This document shows, in pieces, positions 36,328 through 45,639 of a stretch of DNA of 64,000 nucleotides. The notes under the pieces were generated by a model that saw nothing but the letters and a program-made list of their open reading frames with translations, had not been told where the DNA came from and did not search any database. The position numbers and the translations under genes were made by a program. Each line of letters opens with the position of its first letter. Position 1 is the first letter of the stretch. Source of the stretch: Pelobacter sp. (lineage in GTDB: Bacteria; Desulfobacterota; Desulfuromonadia; Geobacterales; Pseudopelobacteraceae); assembly GCA_030824515.1 (NCBI GenBank), contig JAVBXN010000014.1:1-64000 (forward strand), read 5' to 3'.

Positions 36328-37692
36328 TCACATCACGTCAGAGGGTGCAGCTTCGCGAAGTTTCTCCCACAGAGCTTTGCGGGAGATGCCCAGGACCTCG
36401 GCGGCCCGCCCTTTCTGGCCTCCGGAAGCTGACAGCACCCTCATGATATAGCGCTTTTCAAATGCCGCGATGGCTGTTCGGAGCGGCATGCCGATGGTGA
36501 ACTTCTCAAATTGTGTGCCAAGGTGCGGATCTGCATCGGAGATGATCGGCAGATCCCGCTCGTGAATGGTCTGGCCTGCGAAAAGCAGAGACAAGTGTTC
36601 GATGATGTTGGAGAGTTCCCGCACATTACCGGGATAACCCAGGTGCAGCAGGGCATCAAGCGCATCCGGAGTGAGCTGGATTTTTTTACCCTGCTTCCGG
36701 CCGTGACATTCGATGAAATGCGCCACAAGCAGAGGGATGTCTTCCCGACGTTCCCTGAGAGCAGGAACTCTGATGCAAATCGTGTTGATGCGGTAATACA
36801 AATCTGCCCGAAAGCGGCCTGAAGCAACCATGGAAGCGATATCGCGGTTGGTTGCGCATACCAGGCGGAAATCAAGAGCATGTGGCGTAATGCTGCCGAT
36901 GCGGGTGGAGCGCCGTTCTTCCAGCACCCGCAATAACTTTGCCTGTACCGCCGGACTCAGTTCGCCGGCCTCATCCAAAAAGAGAGTGCCACCCCGGGCC
37001 GCTTCCAGATATCCGGGCCGGCTTCGGTCGGCTCCGGTATAGGCCCCTTTTTCCACTCCGAACAACTCTGCCTCGATCAGCGTTTCCGGAATGGCGGCGC
37101 AGTTCACCTTCACCAGGGGGCCGCCGGAGCGGGCGCTGCCGGCATGAATGGACTCGGCCAGCAGTTCCTTTCCGGTGCCGCTCTCTCCCATCAACAGTAT
37201 TCCGGCCTCGCTGGCAGCTGAGATGGAAATGATATCCAGAACCGCGCGCATGGCCGGAGACCGCGTAACAATGCGGGAACAGGCCGTGGACGATAAGGAC
37301 AGCAGCGCCAGTTGTTTTTCCAGGGAACGGAATTCAAGCAGCCGTTCCAGCTTCAGCAGCAGGACATCCACGGGGAACGGTTTGGCGATGAAGTCGAAGG
37401 CTCCCAGTTTCATGGCCCGTACCGCCATCTCCACCGTTGCCTGTCCGGTCATGACCAGTGCATTGCACCTGGGTTGCGCTTTCAGGATCTGTGCGAGTAT
37501 TTCAAGCCCGTCTGCATCAGGCAACCTGACATCCTGCAGCACCAGGTCAAATGACTCGTCGCACACGGCTGCAAGCGCCTCGGCGCCGCTTGCGACCCAT
37601 CGGGTCTGATACCCTTTCCTGTCGAGCGCCTGATGTAACGATTCTCCCAACAGCGGATCATCCTCCACCAGCAGCAGTTTTACATCTTTCAT
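36328..37692 (-). CDS. Sigma-54-dependent response regulator of the arr locus
   Basis: 454 residues. Receiver domain with phosphoacceptor Asp in LVLQDVRLPDADG (near residue 54), AAA+ domain with GESGTGKE, Walker B TLFLDEAGE, and a C-terminal Fis-type helix-turn-helix (GGQKGRAAEVLGISRKALWEKL). The sigma-54 contact loop reads GAYTGA. It overlaps the kinase gene by 4 bases (ATGA). With the kinase and the PhnD-like protein it forms a three-component system like AioXSR of arsenite oxidizers. The obvious target is the cytochrome-arrAB transcript 75 bp downstream. Confidence 0.92.
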   Translation of the reverse strand: MKDVKLLLVEDDPLLGESLHQALDRKGYQTRWVASGAEALAAVCDESFDLVLQDVRLPDADGLEILAQILKAQPRCNALVMTGQATVEMAVRAMKLGAFDFIAKPFPVDVLLLKLERLLEFRSLEKQLALLSLSSTACSRIVTRSPAMRAVLDIISISAASEAGILLMGESGTGKELLAESIHAGSARSGGPLVKVNCAAIPETLIEAELFGVEKGAYTGADRSRPGYLEAARGGTLFLDEAGELSPAVQAKLLRVLEERRSTRIGSITPHALDFRLVCATNRDIASMVASGRFRADLYYRINTICIRVPALRERREDIPLLVAHFIECHGRKQGKKIQLTPDALDALLHLGYPGNVRELSNIIEHLSLLFAGQTIHERDLPIISDADPHLGTQFEKFTIGMPLRTAIAAFEKRYIMRVLSASGGQKGRAAEVLGISRKALWEKLREAAPSDVM

Positions 37693-39158
37693 GCAATACC
37701 TCGCTGCACTGAAATCGGGATACTGACGGTAAACGTCGTGTCGCCGGGGCGGCTTTCGAATTGAAGGCTGCCGCCATGCATCTCGGTGATGCTCTTGCAG
37801 ATGGCAAGTCCGATACCGGTCCCTTCACCGGCCGGTTTGGTGGTGTAGAAAATATCGAAGATCTGTTCGCGCAACACCACGGGAATTCCGCCCCCCTGAT
37901 CATGCACTGAAAGCATATAACTGTCGTTGCCGGCAGCTGCAGCCAATCGTATGACACCCTGATCCGGCGATGCATCGGCCGCATTGATCAGCAGGTTGAG
38001 CACGACCTGATGGATTTTGCCCTTGTCCAGATTCAATACCAGTGAAGGGTCGCAAAAGTTCTCCGCGATAAACAGCACGGCCCTGTTTTTAAGGGTCATC
38101 CGGCCGAACTCCCGGATTTCTTCAAAGAAGCGTCCGCTCTCGACGGGCTGGATTTCCAGTGCGCCGGAGCGGCTGAAATCCGACAACTGCCGTACGATCC
38201 GTTCAATCCGCTCGGCTCCCTGCTTGAGAATCTCCAGGTTGCGATTCTTCCCTCCGCCCTCCTGCTCCAGGTTGTAGATACAGGCAGCGATGGTGGCCAG
38301 CGGGTTGTTCACCTCGTGAGCCACTCCGGCCACGATCTTGCCTATGGAAGCCATCTTCTCGTTTTGCAGCAGATGATTGACAGCCCGTTCGCGCTCGGTC
38401 TCGCTACGCTGCAAGCGCTTCAGCATCTGGTGAAAGCTCTCCTGAAGCACGCCGATCTCGTCCGGCCGCCGAGGTGGCAGTTCAACCGCCAGGTTTTCGG
38501 TGGAAACGGTCGCCATCAAGGTCGTCAGGCGTTGCAGCGGGCGGGCCATGTTCAGGCCGATCAGGTATGACAAAAGGGCTCCGAACAGGAAGAAAAACAT
38601 GGCCGCCCCGGCTATCCGGCGGGCCAGGGCCTGTAATTCGGCTTCAAGCGGTTCTGTGGAAACTCCGACCCGGAGAGCGCCCCAACTCTTGCCATGGATA
38701 TTTAGCGGCATCGCCATGTCGAGAATCTGTGCACCGGAGGAGCCGCCGGGGATGAGTGCGCTGGTATATTTTTTTTCGGAAAGCGCGGCCAGGGTCAGTG
38801 CATCCGTACAGGTTGTGCCAAAGCGGGTGTAATCGTTGTGAGCCAGAACCTTGCGGTTCTGATCGGTGACATACACGTACATGACCGGGAAGGCGGGATT
38901 CTTCTTGATTTCCTCGATGAAATTGTCAAGCAGTCCCCCCTCTTCGATGACTCCCATTTCCTCGTAGAGCAGGGCATTGATGATCGGCGATGCCAGTGAT
39001 GTCAGCATCTGCTTGCCTTCGCCCTCCAGGCTCTCATACAGCAGATTGCGCTCATTCTTCCAGGACCACCAACCCCACAGAGCAGAAGAGACGGCAACCA
39101 GCAGTACCGACAGCAGTACGAACTGGGTCTTGATGCTGACAAAGAAACGCGGCTTCAT
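37689..39158 (-). CDS. Sensor histidine kinase of the arr locus
   Basis: 489 residues. Two membrane helices (~11-30 and ~180-205) enclose a periplasmic sensor of about 150 residues; then HAMP, a HisKA domain (VAGVAHEVNNPLATI) and HATPase_c (NLLINAADASPD, GEGTGIGLAICKS). It overlaps the PhnD-like gene upstream and the regulator downstream, 4 bases each. The periplasmic domain probably reads the ligand state of the PhnD-like binding protein, as AioS does with AioX; that is inference from the gene order. Confidence 0.92.
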   Translation of the reverse strand: MKPRFFVSIKTQFVLLSVLLVAVSSALWGWWSWKNERNLLYESLEGEGKQMLTSLASPIINALLYEEMGVIEEGGLLDNFIEEIKKNPAFPVMYVYVTDQNRKVLAHNDYTRFGTTCTDALTLAALSEKKYTSALIPGGSSGAQILDMAMPLNIHGKSWGALRVGVSTEPLEAELQALARRIAGAAMFFFLFGALLSYLIGLNMARPLQRLTTLMATVSTENLAVELPPRRPDEIGVLQESFHQMLKRLQRSETERERAVNHLLQNEKMASIGKIVAGVAHEVNNPLATIAACIYNLEQEGGGKNRNLEILKQGAERIERIVRQLSDFSRSGALEIQPVESGRFFEEIREFGRMTLKNRAVLFIAENFCDPSLVLNLDKGKIHQVVLNLLINAADASPDQGVIRLAAAAGNDSYMLSVHDQGGGIPVVLREQIFDIFYTTKPAGEGTGIGLAICKSITEMHGGSLQFESRPGDTTFTVSIPISVQRGIA

Positions 39159-40021
39159 TTATGGCACCCGCTGCCGCAGCCATGGGGAATGTCGCGGATC
39201 ATGCGAAATATGCCCTGATAGTCCTCTTTTGTGGCCGGAGCAAAACCGTAGCGGAACTCATCGTCCCAGTTCTGCATCATCTTCCGGTGTGCCGGATTTT
39301 TACGGTCAAGTTTCAGGAGTGCCGTGGTCAGGGCTTTCACCACAGCCGGGGGGGCATCTTTTCTTACAACCAGCGGCACCGCCGGAATCGGAGCCGACCA
39401 GGCCAGGATGCGCAGGCCGTGGGCCTTGTACTTTTCCGCCACCACGTCCTTGACCGCGCCGGCATCAAACTGTCCTTTCAGAATGGCCTTGGCCACGGCG
39501 TCGTGATGTTGCAGGTTGCTGAACGATTTGAGGTCTCGAAGCCCTATTCCATTGTCCCACAACAGGTAGCGCGGGATCAGGTTGCCGGATGTGGAATGGG
39601 GTGAGCCGAAGGCCATGGTCCTGCCGCGCAGTTCCCTGATGCTTTTCAAGGGAGAATCGTTACGAACAATTATCGCGCTGCGATAGTATGGGACACCATC
39701 CCTGTTACGCGGCTTGAGGATCGGAACGGCGTTGTACTGGGTGCTGGCTTCGGCAAAAGTCACATCCCCCAGAGAACTTACCTGGGTGGTCCCCTCCCGC
39801 AGGAACCGGACCGCCTCGGGATAGTCCCTGCTGATCTTCAGCTCGAAGCGATAGGGGGTTTCGGCGGTCAGGTAGTCCATGATCGGCTGGTAGCGTTTGT
39901 ACATGACCAGCGGGTTGTAGCGGGGTATGACGCCGAAACGTATGAGCGGCTTGTCAGCTGCTGCCGCGGACATCTGCATGAACAGTAGAATAAGGCAGGC
40001 AAGAAATGATACTCGCTTCAT
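39155..40021 (-). CDS. PhnD-like periplasmic oxyanion-binding sensor protein
   Basis: 288 residues with a signal peptide (LLFMQMSAAAA). Body matches phosphate/phosphite/phosphonate-binding proteins (RFGVIPRYNPL, YQPIMDYL, LRGRTMAFGSPHSTSGNLIPRYLL, GQFDAGAVKDVV). No ABC permease is nearby; instead it is fused by overlap to a sensor kinase gene. This is the arrangement of AioX/ArxX-type arsenic sensors. The C-terminus ends HGCGSGCHK, a paired cysteine tail (CxxxCH) that could bind arsenite or, less likely, heme. An ArsR-type operator overlaps its promoter. Confidence 0.85.
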   Translation of the reverse strand: MKRVSFLACLILLFMQMSAAAADKPLIRFGVIPRYNPLVMYKRYQPIMDYLTAETPYRFELKISRDYPEAVRFLREGTTQVSSLGDVTFAEASTQYNAVPILKPRNRDGVPYYRSAIIVRNDSPLKSIRELRGRTMAFGSPHSTSGNLIPRYLLWDNGIGLRDLKSFSNLQHHDAVAKAILKGQFDAGAVKDVVAEKYKAHGLRILAWSAPIPAVPLVVRKDAPPAVVKALTTALLKLDRKNPAHRKMMQNWDDEFRYGFAPATKEDYQGIFRMIRDIPHGCGSGCHK

Positions 40022-40060
40022 AGTGAGATCCGGACGCTTGCGGGGATTGAAATTTTGCCA

Positions 40061-40088
40061 ACTATATCCGCTTTTGCGGATAAAGCAA
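40061..40088 (-). promoter_or_regulatory. Promoter and ArsR-type operator of the arr sensor operon
   Basis: On minus, -35 TTGCTT (40088-40083), 16-bp spacer and -10 TATAGT (40066-40061). The spacer is almost entirely the inverted repeat TATCCGC-tttt-GCGGATA (40065-40082). The same repeat occurs at the arsC promoter, so this is a likely ArsR binding site that blocks RNA polymerase. Confidence 0.75.
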
Positions 40089-40155
40089 GAGTTCAGCTCT
40101 CATTATAAAAGCATTGCCCCATGCCCATCCTGAAACGGTAAACCTGCAATCCAGC

Positions 40156-40184
40156 TTGACGCGATCGATTAACAGCTCTATAAC
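40156..40184 (+). promoter_or_regulatory. arsR promoter (leaderless)
   Basis: TTGACG (40156-40161), 17-bp spacer, TATAAC (40179-40184). Transcription would start near 40191, only about two bases before the arsR ATG, and no ribosome site is present. A direct repeat TAACAGCTC (40170-40178 and 40181-40189), one helical turn apart, overlaps the -10. Confidence 0.7.
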
Positions 40185-40192
40185 AGCTCACC

Positions 40193-40540
40193 ATGAAACA
40201 TCTTGCCCAAACCCTGAAGGCCCTTTCCGACCCAATTCGACTGCGCATCATTCTCCTGCTGCAAGCCGAAGGGGAGCTGTGCGTCTGTGACCTGATGGAG
40301 GTGCTGAAACTGCCCCAATCCACCGTTTCACGCCACCTGGCCTACCTGAAACGCAGCTGCTGGGTTGATATCCGCCGCGAGGGGCTCTGGATGCACTACA
40401 CCCTGAGTCGGGAAAGCTGCATTACTTGCCGGGAAATTCTTCTGATCCTCAAACAGCATGCAACTGACCTCCCTGAGGCAACCTCCGATCGCAGTGCGCT
40501 GATGTCCTTTCTCAAGAATAAACCTTCAAATTGTAGCTGA
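40193..40540 (+). CDS. arsR: ArsR-family arsenic-responsive repressor
   Basis: 115 residues. Winged helix with the As(III)-binding helix ELCVCDL (two Cys in CVC) and the recognition region LPQSTVSRHLAYLKR. It further has CITC near the C-terminal third. Divergent from the PhnD-like sensor operon. It probably binds the ATATCCGC-type inverted repeats at 40065 and 44150 and releases them on arsenite. The ATG lies at the predicted transcription start, so the mRNA seems leaderless. Confidence 0.93.
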   Translation: MKHLAQTLKALSDPIRLRIILLLQAEGELCVCDLMEVLKLPQSTVSRHLAYLKRSCWVDIRREGLWMHYTLSRESCITCREILLILKQHATDLPEATSDRSALMSFLKNKPSNCS

Positions 40541-40545
40541 CAAAC

Positions 40546-40576
40546 AAGAGGCCGATCATTTCTGACCGGCCTCTTT
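40546..40576. terminator. Terminator between arsR and the chemoreceptor gene
   Basis: Stem AAGAGGCCG (40546-40554) with CGGCCTCTT (40567-40575), extended inward by three pairs after a mismatch. It lies between convergent genes and can serve arsR and, from the other side, the chemoreceptor. Confidence 0.8.
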
Positions 40577-40601
40577 CTGTGTCACACAATCAGGTGTGCT
40601 G

Positions 40602-43070
40602 TCAGCATCTGAACCAGGATGCCATCCGGTCAAGTTCTCCCGCCAACTCATTCAGATGTGCAGCGGCCTTGCTGATTTTGTCGGCTGCGTGTTCGGCATC
40701 ACGGGTTATGGCGGCAATCTGCTCGACACCGTGCGAAACCTGACCGGCAACGGCGGATTGTTCTTCAGCTGCCACGGCAATCTGGTTGACCACGGTCACA
40801 CTCTGATTGGAAGCCTCAACGATAGCAATCAGTGACTGATTTGCCTCATGTGCCAGAGCGATGCCTTCTTCGACTTTATGTGTCCCCTGGCGCATGGCGT
40901 TGACGGAACGCTCAGTGTCCTTCTGAATTTGCCCGATGGTGTCGGCGATTTCCCTGGTAGCATCGGCTGTCTGTTGTGCCAGTTTGCGCACTTCGTCGGC
41001 AACAACGGCAAAGCCCATCCCTGCTTCTCCGGCGCGGGCGGCTTCGATGGCGGCATTCAGAGCCAGCAGGTTGGTCTGGTCGGCTATATCGTTAATGGTT
41101 TTGATGATGTCGCCGATCTTTGTCGAGCTTTCACCCAACGCTTCTATGACACCGGCGGCATCCCGCACTGATGTGGCGATATGCTCCATTCCGGTGACGG
41201 TTCGCTCCACTACTTCACGACCGCTTGTGGCGCGTGCCAGGGCATTTCCTGATTCTGAAGCTGCCGTATGGGCATTACGGGCAACGTCGTCAATGGTCTG
41301 CGCCATTTCTGTCATCGCTGAAGCGGCCTGGGTAGATTCGTTCGACTGGCGGGCAGCACCGGCCGAAAGTTCACCGGAAGACTGGGCCAGCTCTTTGGCG
41401 CCGGTATTGAGATCGGATATGGCCCGGCGCAGACTCTGCGTTATTTCGGCAAGCTTCGCCGTGGCCGTGTTGAAATGAACCGCCAGCGTTCCAAACTCAT
41501 CCTTGCGCTGCTCGTCCAGGCGTCCGGAAAAGTCCCCGCCTCCGAAGCGTTCCGCCATCTGCGACAATTCCGTTATGGGTTTGCTGATGGAGCGCAAAAC
41601 CAGTCCGCTCAACAGCACACCGATTATCAGCACCGACAATCCCAGGATCGATACGGTTGCAATATTGGTCCGGAAAACCTTGTTGACCGATTTGACCGCT
41701 TTTTCCTGCTCGGCCTGGGCCGAAGTCATCCCTTTTTTCCCCTCTTCACGCTGAGCATGCAGCAGCTCTTTCAGCTTTGCATTCAGATCGGCGGCTTGTT
41801 TCTTGACCGCAAGCAACTGTTCTATGGTGTCGGCTACGCCCCCCTTTGCCAACAGCTGTCCGCGCACTTCGTTCAGTGACCCGATTACACCGGTGATGGC
41901 GGAGGTGCCTTCCACCTTGCCATTTTTCCTGCCGCCAACCTTGCCCTGCAAGGCCGAAGCACGGCCAAATGCGGAGCTCATTGCATTTTTTATGTCGGCC
42001 AACTCCTTGGCATTGGCAACGGTGAAAATATCCCGGATCAGGCGGCTGATCTCGGAACCTTCCGCGATCAGCTCGCTGGAAACCCCCAGAATACTGCTGG
42101 CACTGCCAGCGCCCTGCAGCGAGCTGTCAAAGCGGGTGTCTTCCTGGGAAAAGTCCTCGGCGGCTTTTTCAACGATATCGCCCATGACCACCGTCATCTG
42201 AGCCATACGCTGGTTGGTCTGAGCCAGGGTCTGTGAGAACTTCTTGCGTTTATCCTCATCCGGCGTGGCCATCAGGCTGTTTTTTTGGGCTATCAGGCCC
42301 TCGGCGCCGGTGACGCGCTCCTTGACATCACTTACCCCTTCCAGTAGCGGCTTGGCAGCGGTGGGATCTGACTTGACCATTTCACTGCCGGCCAGCTTGC
42401 GGCTGGCGGCGTTAAACTTGCTGGTTGCAATCGTGACCGCGGTTTTGCTGTCAGCCGCAGCTACTTCCAGCACCGTCTGTTTCAGTTCGCTGAGGGCATT
42501 TCCGGCATTCTGGACATCACGCAGCTTCTTGGTGATCTTCTTGACCCCCTGGTTGGATACCGAGAGTTGGGTCATGGACCCTGATTGGGTTTTGCGCATG
42601 GAACTGTCAAGCGAGCGAAGCCTCTGGGCAATCTGCTGCAACTTGACCTTCATGGCCTGGTCGGCATTGCGTCCGGCCTCCTCGGCTTTAAGGCGCGAAT
42701 CGGTGACGGCGACTATTTCTTTAGTGATGGAGGCCAGCTGTTCAACACCCGAAGACGTGCCGGCATTGGTAAACGAGGCAAGATCCTTGGCCAAGGCAGT
42801 AACGCTCTCCAGCGACTTTTCAACCTCGCCACTGGAGACAGCGAATTCTGTCGTATTCTGGCTGGCAGACAGCTTTACCAGACCGGAAGTATGCTCTTGA
42901 ACAGCTCGTTGCAACTCGATGGTCTTCAATTGATATGGGGTTGACTTTTCAGTCAGGACATTTAGTTTGTTCTTTACCACGTTCATGCCTATCAGGCTTG
43001 ATCCGCCGATTGCCAGGATGCCAATGACGGTGACAGCCATGATCAGGTACAGCTTTCCTTTAATTGTCAT
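40602..43070 (-). CDS. Methyl-accepting chemotaxis protein with large sensor domain
   Basis: 822 residues from an ATG at 43070 that has a GGAG site; an in-frame extension to 43163 runs through the upstream terminator and is unlikely. One N-terminal membrane helix ([20 protein letters not shown]), then about 450 periplasmic residues rich in helices, a second helix ([15 protein letters not shown]), HAMP, and a classical signalling domain with the hairpin tip [19 protein letters not shown]. The sensor region is not recognised. Its place between arsR and a PstS-like gene suggests a chemotactic response to arsenate, arsenite or phosphate; that is inference. Confidence 0.9.
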   Translation of the reverse strand: MTIKGKLYLIMAVTVIGILAIGGSSLIGMNVVKNKLNVLTEKSTPYQLKTIELQRAVQEHTSGLVKLSASQNTTEFAVSSGEVEKSLESVTALAKDLASFTNAGTSSGVEQLASITKEIVAVTDSRLKAEEAGRNADQAMKVKLQQIAQRLRSLDSSMRKTQSGSMTQLSVSNQGVKKITKKLRDVQNAGNALSELKQTVLEVAAADSKTAVTIATSKFNAASRKLAGSEMVKSDPTAAKPLLEGVSDVKERVTGAEGLIAQKNSLMATPDEDKRKKFSQTLAQTNQRMAQMTVVMGDIVEKAAEDFSQEDTRFDSSLQGAGSASSILGVSSELIAEGSEISRLIRDIFTVANAKELADIKNAMSSAFGRASALQGKVGGRKNGKVEGTSAITGVIGSLNEVRGQLLAKGGVADTIEQLLAVKKQAADLNAKLKELLHAQREEGKKGMTSAQAEQEKAVKSVNKVFRTNIATVSILGLSVLIIGVLLSGLVLRSISKPITELSQMAERFGGGDFSGRLDEQRKDEFGTLAVHFNTATAKLAEITQSLRRAISDLNTGAKELAQSSGELSAGAARQSNESTQAASAMTEMAQTIDDVARNAHTAASESGNALARATSGREVVERTVTGMEHIATSVRDAAGVIEALGESSTKIGDIIKTINDIADQTNLLALNAAIEAARAGEAGMGFAVVADEVRKLAQQTADATREIADTIGQIQKDTERSVNAMRQGTHKVEEGIALAHEANQSLIAIVEASNQSVTVVNQIAVAAEEQSAVAGQVSHGVEQIAAITRDAEHAADKISKAAAHLNELAGELDRMASWFRC

Positions 43071-43118
43071 ACTTGCTCCATCGGGCGTTTTATCTGCATT
43101 GGCGGATGTATTCAGACA

Positions 43119-43148
43119 CAAAAAGGGCGCCGCGCATGGCGACGCCCC
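43119..43148 (-). terminator. Terminator after the PstS-like gene
   Basis: On minus a GC-rich stem-loop (GGGCGTCGCC with GGCGCCC) is followed by five T. It separates the PstS-like gene from the chemoreceptor gene, so the two are expressed separately. Confidence 0.75.
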
Positions 43149-43165
43149 TGAAGCAGGCTGCATCT

Positions 43166-43945
43166 TTAGTCTTTGATGAACTTCTTGCCTTCACCCGTGA
43201 AAAAATCCACGATTTTCTTTACGCCAGGCGAGGCTTCGCCCTTGGTGATCAGCATCAACGGCCGGCTGATATTGGGAGTCTCGACAATCTTGACCTTTTC
43301 CTTGTTGCCGGGCAGGTTTATGAAACCCATGCTGACCGCGCCGATCCCTTCCGGGAACTGTCCCACGTCCTCGATCTCCTTGCGGGTGGTCTCAACCTCA
43401 AGCGCGCCGTCAACATACTTGGTGCCGTCCATGATGACCTTCTGGAAAACCTTGCGCGTTGCCGATCCCAGGTGCGAAGTGACGACTATGACCGGAAGAT
43501 CCGGACCGCCGACCGTTTTCCAGTTGGCGATACTGCCGTTGTGCAACCCCTTGAGCTGCTCCTTGTCCAGCTTGGAAACCGGGTTGGACGGATTGACGAT
43601 AACCTTGATGACATCCGTGGTAATCACATGCGGTTTGAGATCACCGGTGGCGGCCTTGCCGGAGGCGTCCTTCATGCTGGCAACGGCATCGGCCAACTCT
43701 TCCGAGGCCATGCCGGCATCGCACTTGCCGCCCACCAGATCTTCCAGGCCGTTGCCGGTGCCGTTACCGACCAGTACCAGATCGATGCCAGTGGCTTTTT
43801 TGAGCGCTTCCTTCCCAGGTTCCATGATGCGTTTCTGAACAGTGGTGGACCCGTGCAGGCGGACCGTCTCAGCATTTGCCACACCGGAAAAAAACGTCAT
43901 GCCAGCCAGCGCCAAACACAATACAAGAGCATTCTTCTTTACCAT
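43166..43945 (-). CDS. PstS-like phosphate/oxyanion-binding protein
   Basis: 259 residues. Signal peptide cleaved after ANA. PBP_like_2 domain with the anion-binding start [21 protein letters not shown], and the AGMASEEL / [18 protein letters not shown] segments found in PstS relatives. No pstCAB genes follow. It sits in the arsenic island, so it may bind phosphate or arsenate and serve uptake or sensing, for example together with the chemoreceptor downstream. Function beyond oxyanion binding is not certain. Confidence 0.85.
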   Translation of the reverse strand: MVKKNALVLCLALAGMTFFSGVANAETVRLHGSTTVQKRIMEPGKEALKKATGIDLVLVGNGTGNGLEDLVGGKCDAGMASEELADAVASMKDASGKAATGDLKPHVITTDVIKVIVNPSNPVSKLDKEQLKGLHNGSIANWKTVGGPDLPVIVVTSHLGSATRKVFQKVIMDGTKYVDGALEVETTRKEIEDVGQFPEGIGAVSMGFINLPGNKEKVKIVETPNISRPLMLITKGEASPGVKKIVDFFTGEGKKFIKD

Positions 43946-44145
43946 TTCACTACCTCCAGTGGGTTTTCACAGCCATTTGGCTGAGTACTCATATCCATAA
44001 ACCCTAGTTTGTTAGGGGCAAACACACTTTTACCAGATATTGACCAACAGTAAAGCAAGCAGTGTGCCCGTATACCACATCAAATCTTTACTGATGCAGA
44101 CGAAGTCATATCGCATGAAAGTCTCTACTGTTATTGAATTTTTAC

Positions 44146-44173
44146 TTGATATATCCGCAAGAGCGGATATACT
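44146..44173 (+). promoter_or_regulatory. arsC-acr3 promoter with ArsR operator (leaderless)
   Basis: TTGATA (44146-44151), 16-bp spacer and TATACT (44168-44173). The inverted repeat TATATCCGC-aaga-GCGGATATA (44150-44171, 9-bp arms) fills the spacer and overlaps both boxes. The predicted start of transcription coincides with the arsC ATG at 44180 and there is no ribosome site. The preceding 234-bp gap to the PstS-like gene also holds a small CCCTA/TAGGG hairpin at 44002-44017. Confidence 0.8.
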
Positions 44174-44179
44174 CCCCGC

Positions 44180-44596
44180 ATGAAAAAACAGGTCCTCTTT
44201 CTCTGTACCCACAATTCCTGCCGTTCCCAGATGGCCGAAGCTCTGGTCAATCATTATCTAGGCGATCGTCTGGAGGCTTTCTCCGCCGGAACCGAAGCCA
44301 CACGGGTCAATCCGCTGGTTATCCTGGCGCTGGCCGAACTGGGCATCAACTCTTCCGGTCTGTATTCCAAAACGATTGCCGAATATTCCGACCGAACCTT
44401 TGATCATGTGGTGAGCCTGTGCGGTGACGCCAACGAAAAATGCCCGCTCTTTTTCGGGGGAGTACGGCGCAGCCACCATGGTTTTGAGGACCCGTCCAGG
44501 CTTCAAGGCAGCGCAAAAGATGTCCTGCCTGAATTCCGCCGGGTGCGGGATGAAATCAGGAACTGGATCATTGAATATTTCGGAGGCCCACCATGA
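44180..44596 (+). CDS. arsC: Arsenate reductase ArsC (thioredoxin-coupled, LMW-phosphatase fold)
   Basis: 138 residues. P-loop CTHNSCRSQ with C9 and C14, the redox pair C81 and C88 ([10 protein letters not shown]), and the catalytic Asp in EDPSRLQG. This is the Bacillus/pI258-type cytoplasmic enzyme that reduces As(V) using thioredoxin. It overlaps acr3 by 4 bases, so arsenite formed is exported at once. Repression by ArsR is indicated by the operator in its promoter. Confidence 0.95.
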   Translation: MKKQVLFLCTHNSCRSQMAEALVNHYLGDRLEAFSAGTEATRVNPLVILALAELGINSSGLYSKTIAEYSDRTFDHVVSLCGDANEKCPLFFGGVRRSHHGFEDPSRLQGSAKDVLPEFRRVRDEIRNWIIEYFGGPP

Positions 44597-45639
44597 GTGA
44601 ACATCTTTCCCGTAAACTCTCTTTCCTGGACCGCTGGCTAACCCTGTGGATCTTCGCCGCCATGGCGCTGGGAGTCGGACTGGGCTACCTCGTGCCCGGC
44701 ACGGAATCCTTCATCAACTCCTTTCAAGTCGGCACCACCAACATACCGATTGCGGTCGGCCTGATTTTGATGATGTATCCCCCCTTCGCCAAGGTGAAAT
44801 ACGAGGATATGCCCGAGGTCTTTCAGAACAAGAAAATCCTCGCTTTGTCCCTGGTGCAGAACTGGCTGATCGGGCCGGTGCTGATGTTTGTGCTGGCGGC
44901 TCTCTTGCTGCCGGACAAGCCGGAATACCTGGTGGGGGTGATCATGATCGGACTGGCCCGCTGCATCGCCATGGTGATCGTCTGGAACGAACTGGCCAAG
45001 GGCAACACCGAGTACGCCGCCGGCTTGGTGGCTTTCAACAGCATCTTCCAGGTTTTGTTCTACAGCGTCTACGCCTGGTTTTTCATTACGGTACTGCCGC
45101 CGCTGGTGGGGTTGAAGGGCATGGTCGTGGATGTCAGCATTCGCCAGATCGCCGAAAGCGTCTTCATCTACCTGGGCATACCCTGCATCGCCGGCGCGCT
45201 GACCCGGTTGATTGGCGTAAAGGTGATGGGCAAAGAACGTTACCATCGCGAGTTTGTCCCCAAAATCAGCCCGCTGACCCTGATCGCGCTGCTGTTTACC
45301 ATCGTGGTCATGTTCAGCCTGAAGGGGAATCTGATCGTGCAGCTGCCGCTGGACGTGGTGCGCATCGCCATCCCGTTGGGCGTCTACTTCATCATCATGT
45401 TTCTGGTTTCTTTCTGGATGGGTAAAAAAATGGGGGCCGATTACAGCAAGACCACCACCCTGGCATTTACCGCAGCCAGTAACAACTTTGAATTGGCTAT
45501 TGCCGTGGCGATTGCGGTTTTTGGACTCAATTCCGGTGCCGCCTTCGCCGCGGTTATCGGCCCGCTGGTGGAGGTGCCGGTAATGATCGGCCTGGTAAAT
45601 GTTGCCTTCTGGTTTCAACGGCGCTGGTTTACTGCGTAA
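44593..45639 (+). CDS. acr3: Arsenite efflux permease Acr3
   Basis: 348 residues with ten predicted membrane helices. Acr3 landmarks: [22 protein letters not shown], the conserved Cys in [15 protein letters not shown], and [15 protein letters not shown]. Exports As(III) by ion gradient. Start overlaps arsC (ATGA). The 146 bp downstream hold only a short Cys-containing reading frame of doubtful status. Confidence 0.95.
   Translation: MSEHLSRKLSFLDRWLTLWIFAAMALGVGLGYLVPGTESFINSFQVGTTNIPIAVGLILMMYPPFAKVKYEDMPEVFQNKKILALSLVQNWLIGPVLMFVLAALLLPDKPEYLVGVIMIGLARCIAMVIVWNELAKGNTEYAAGLVAFNSIFQVLFYSVYAWFFITVLPPLVGLKGMVVDVSIRQIAESVFIYLGIPCIAGALTRLIGVKVMGKERYHREFVPKISPLTLIALLFTIVVMFSLKGNLIVQLPLDVVRIAIPLGVYFIIMFLVSFWMGKKMGADYSKTTTLAFTAASNNFELAIAVAIAVFGLNSGAAFAAVIGPLVEVPVMIGLVNVAFWFQRRWFTA

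Noticed and set aside
43071..43163. 31-residue N-terminal extension of the chemoreceptor
   Set aside because: It overlaps the terminator of the PstS-like gene; the ATG at 43070 has a ribosome site and starts the membrane helix.
43064..43984. 306-codon plus frame over the PstS-like gene
   Set aside because: It crosses the terminator and is antisense to a protein with a clear signal peptide and PstS motifs.
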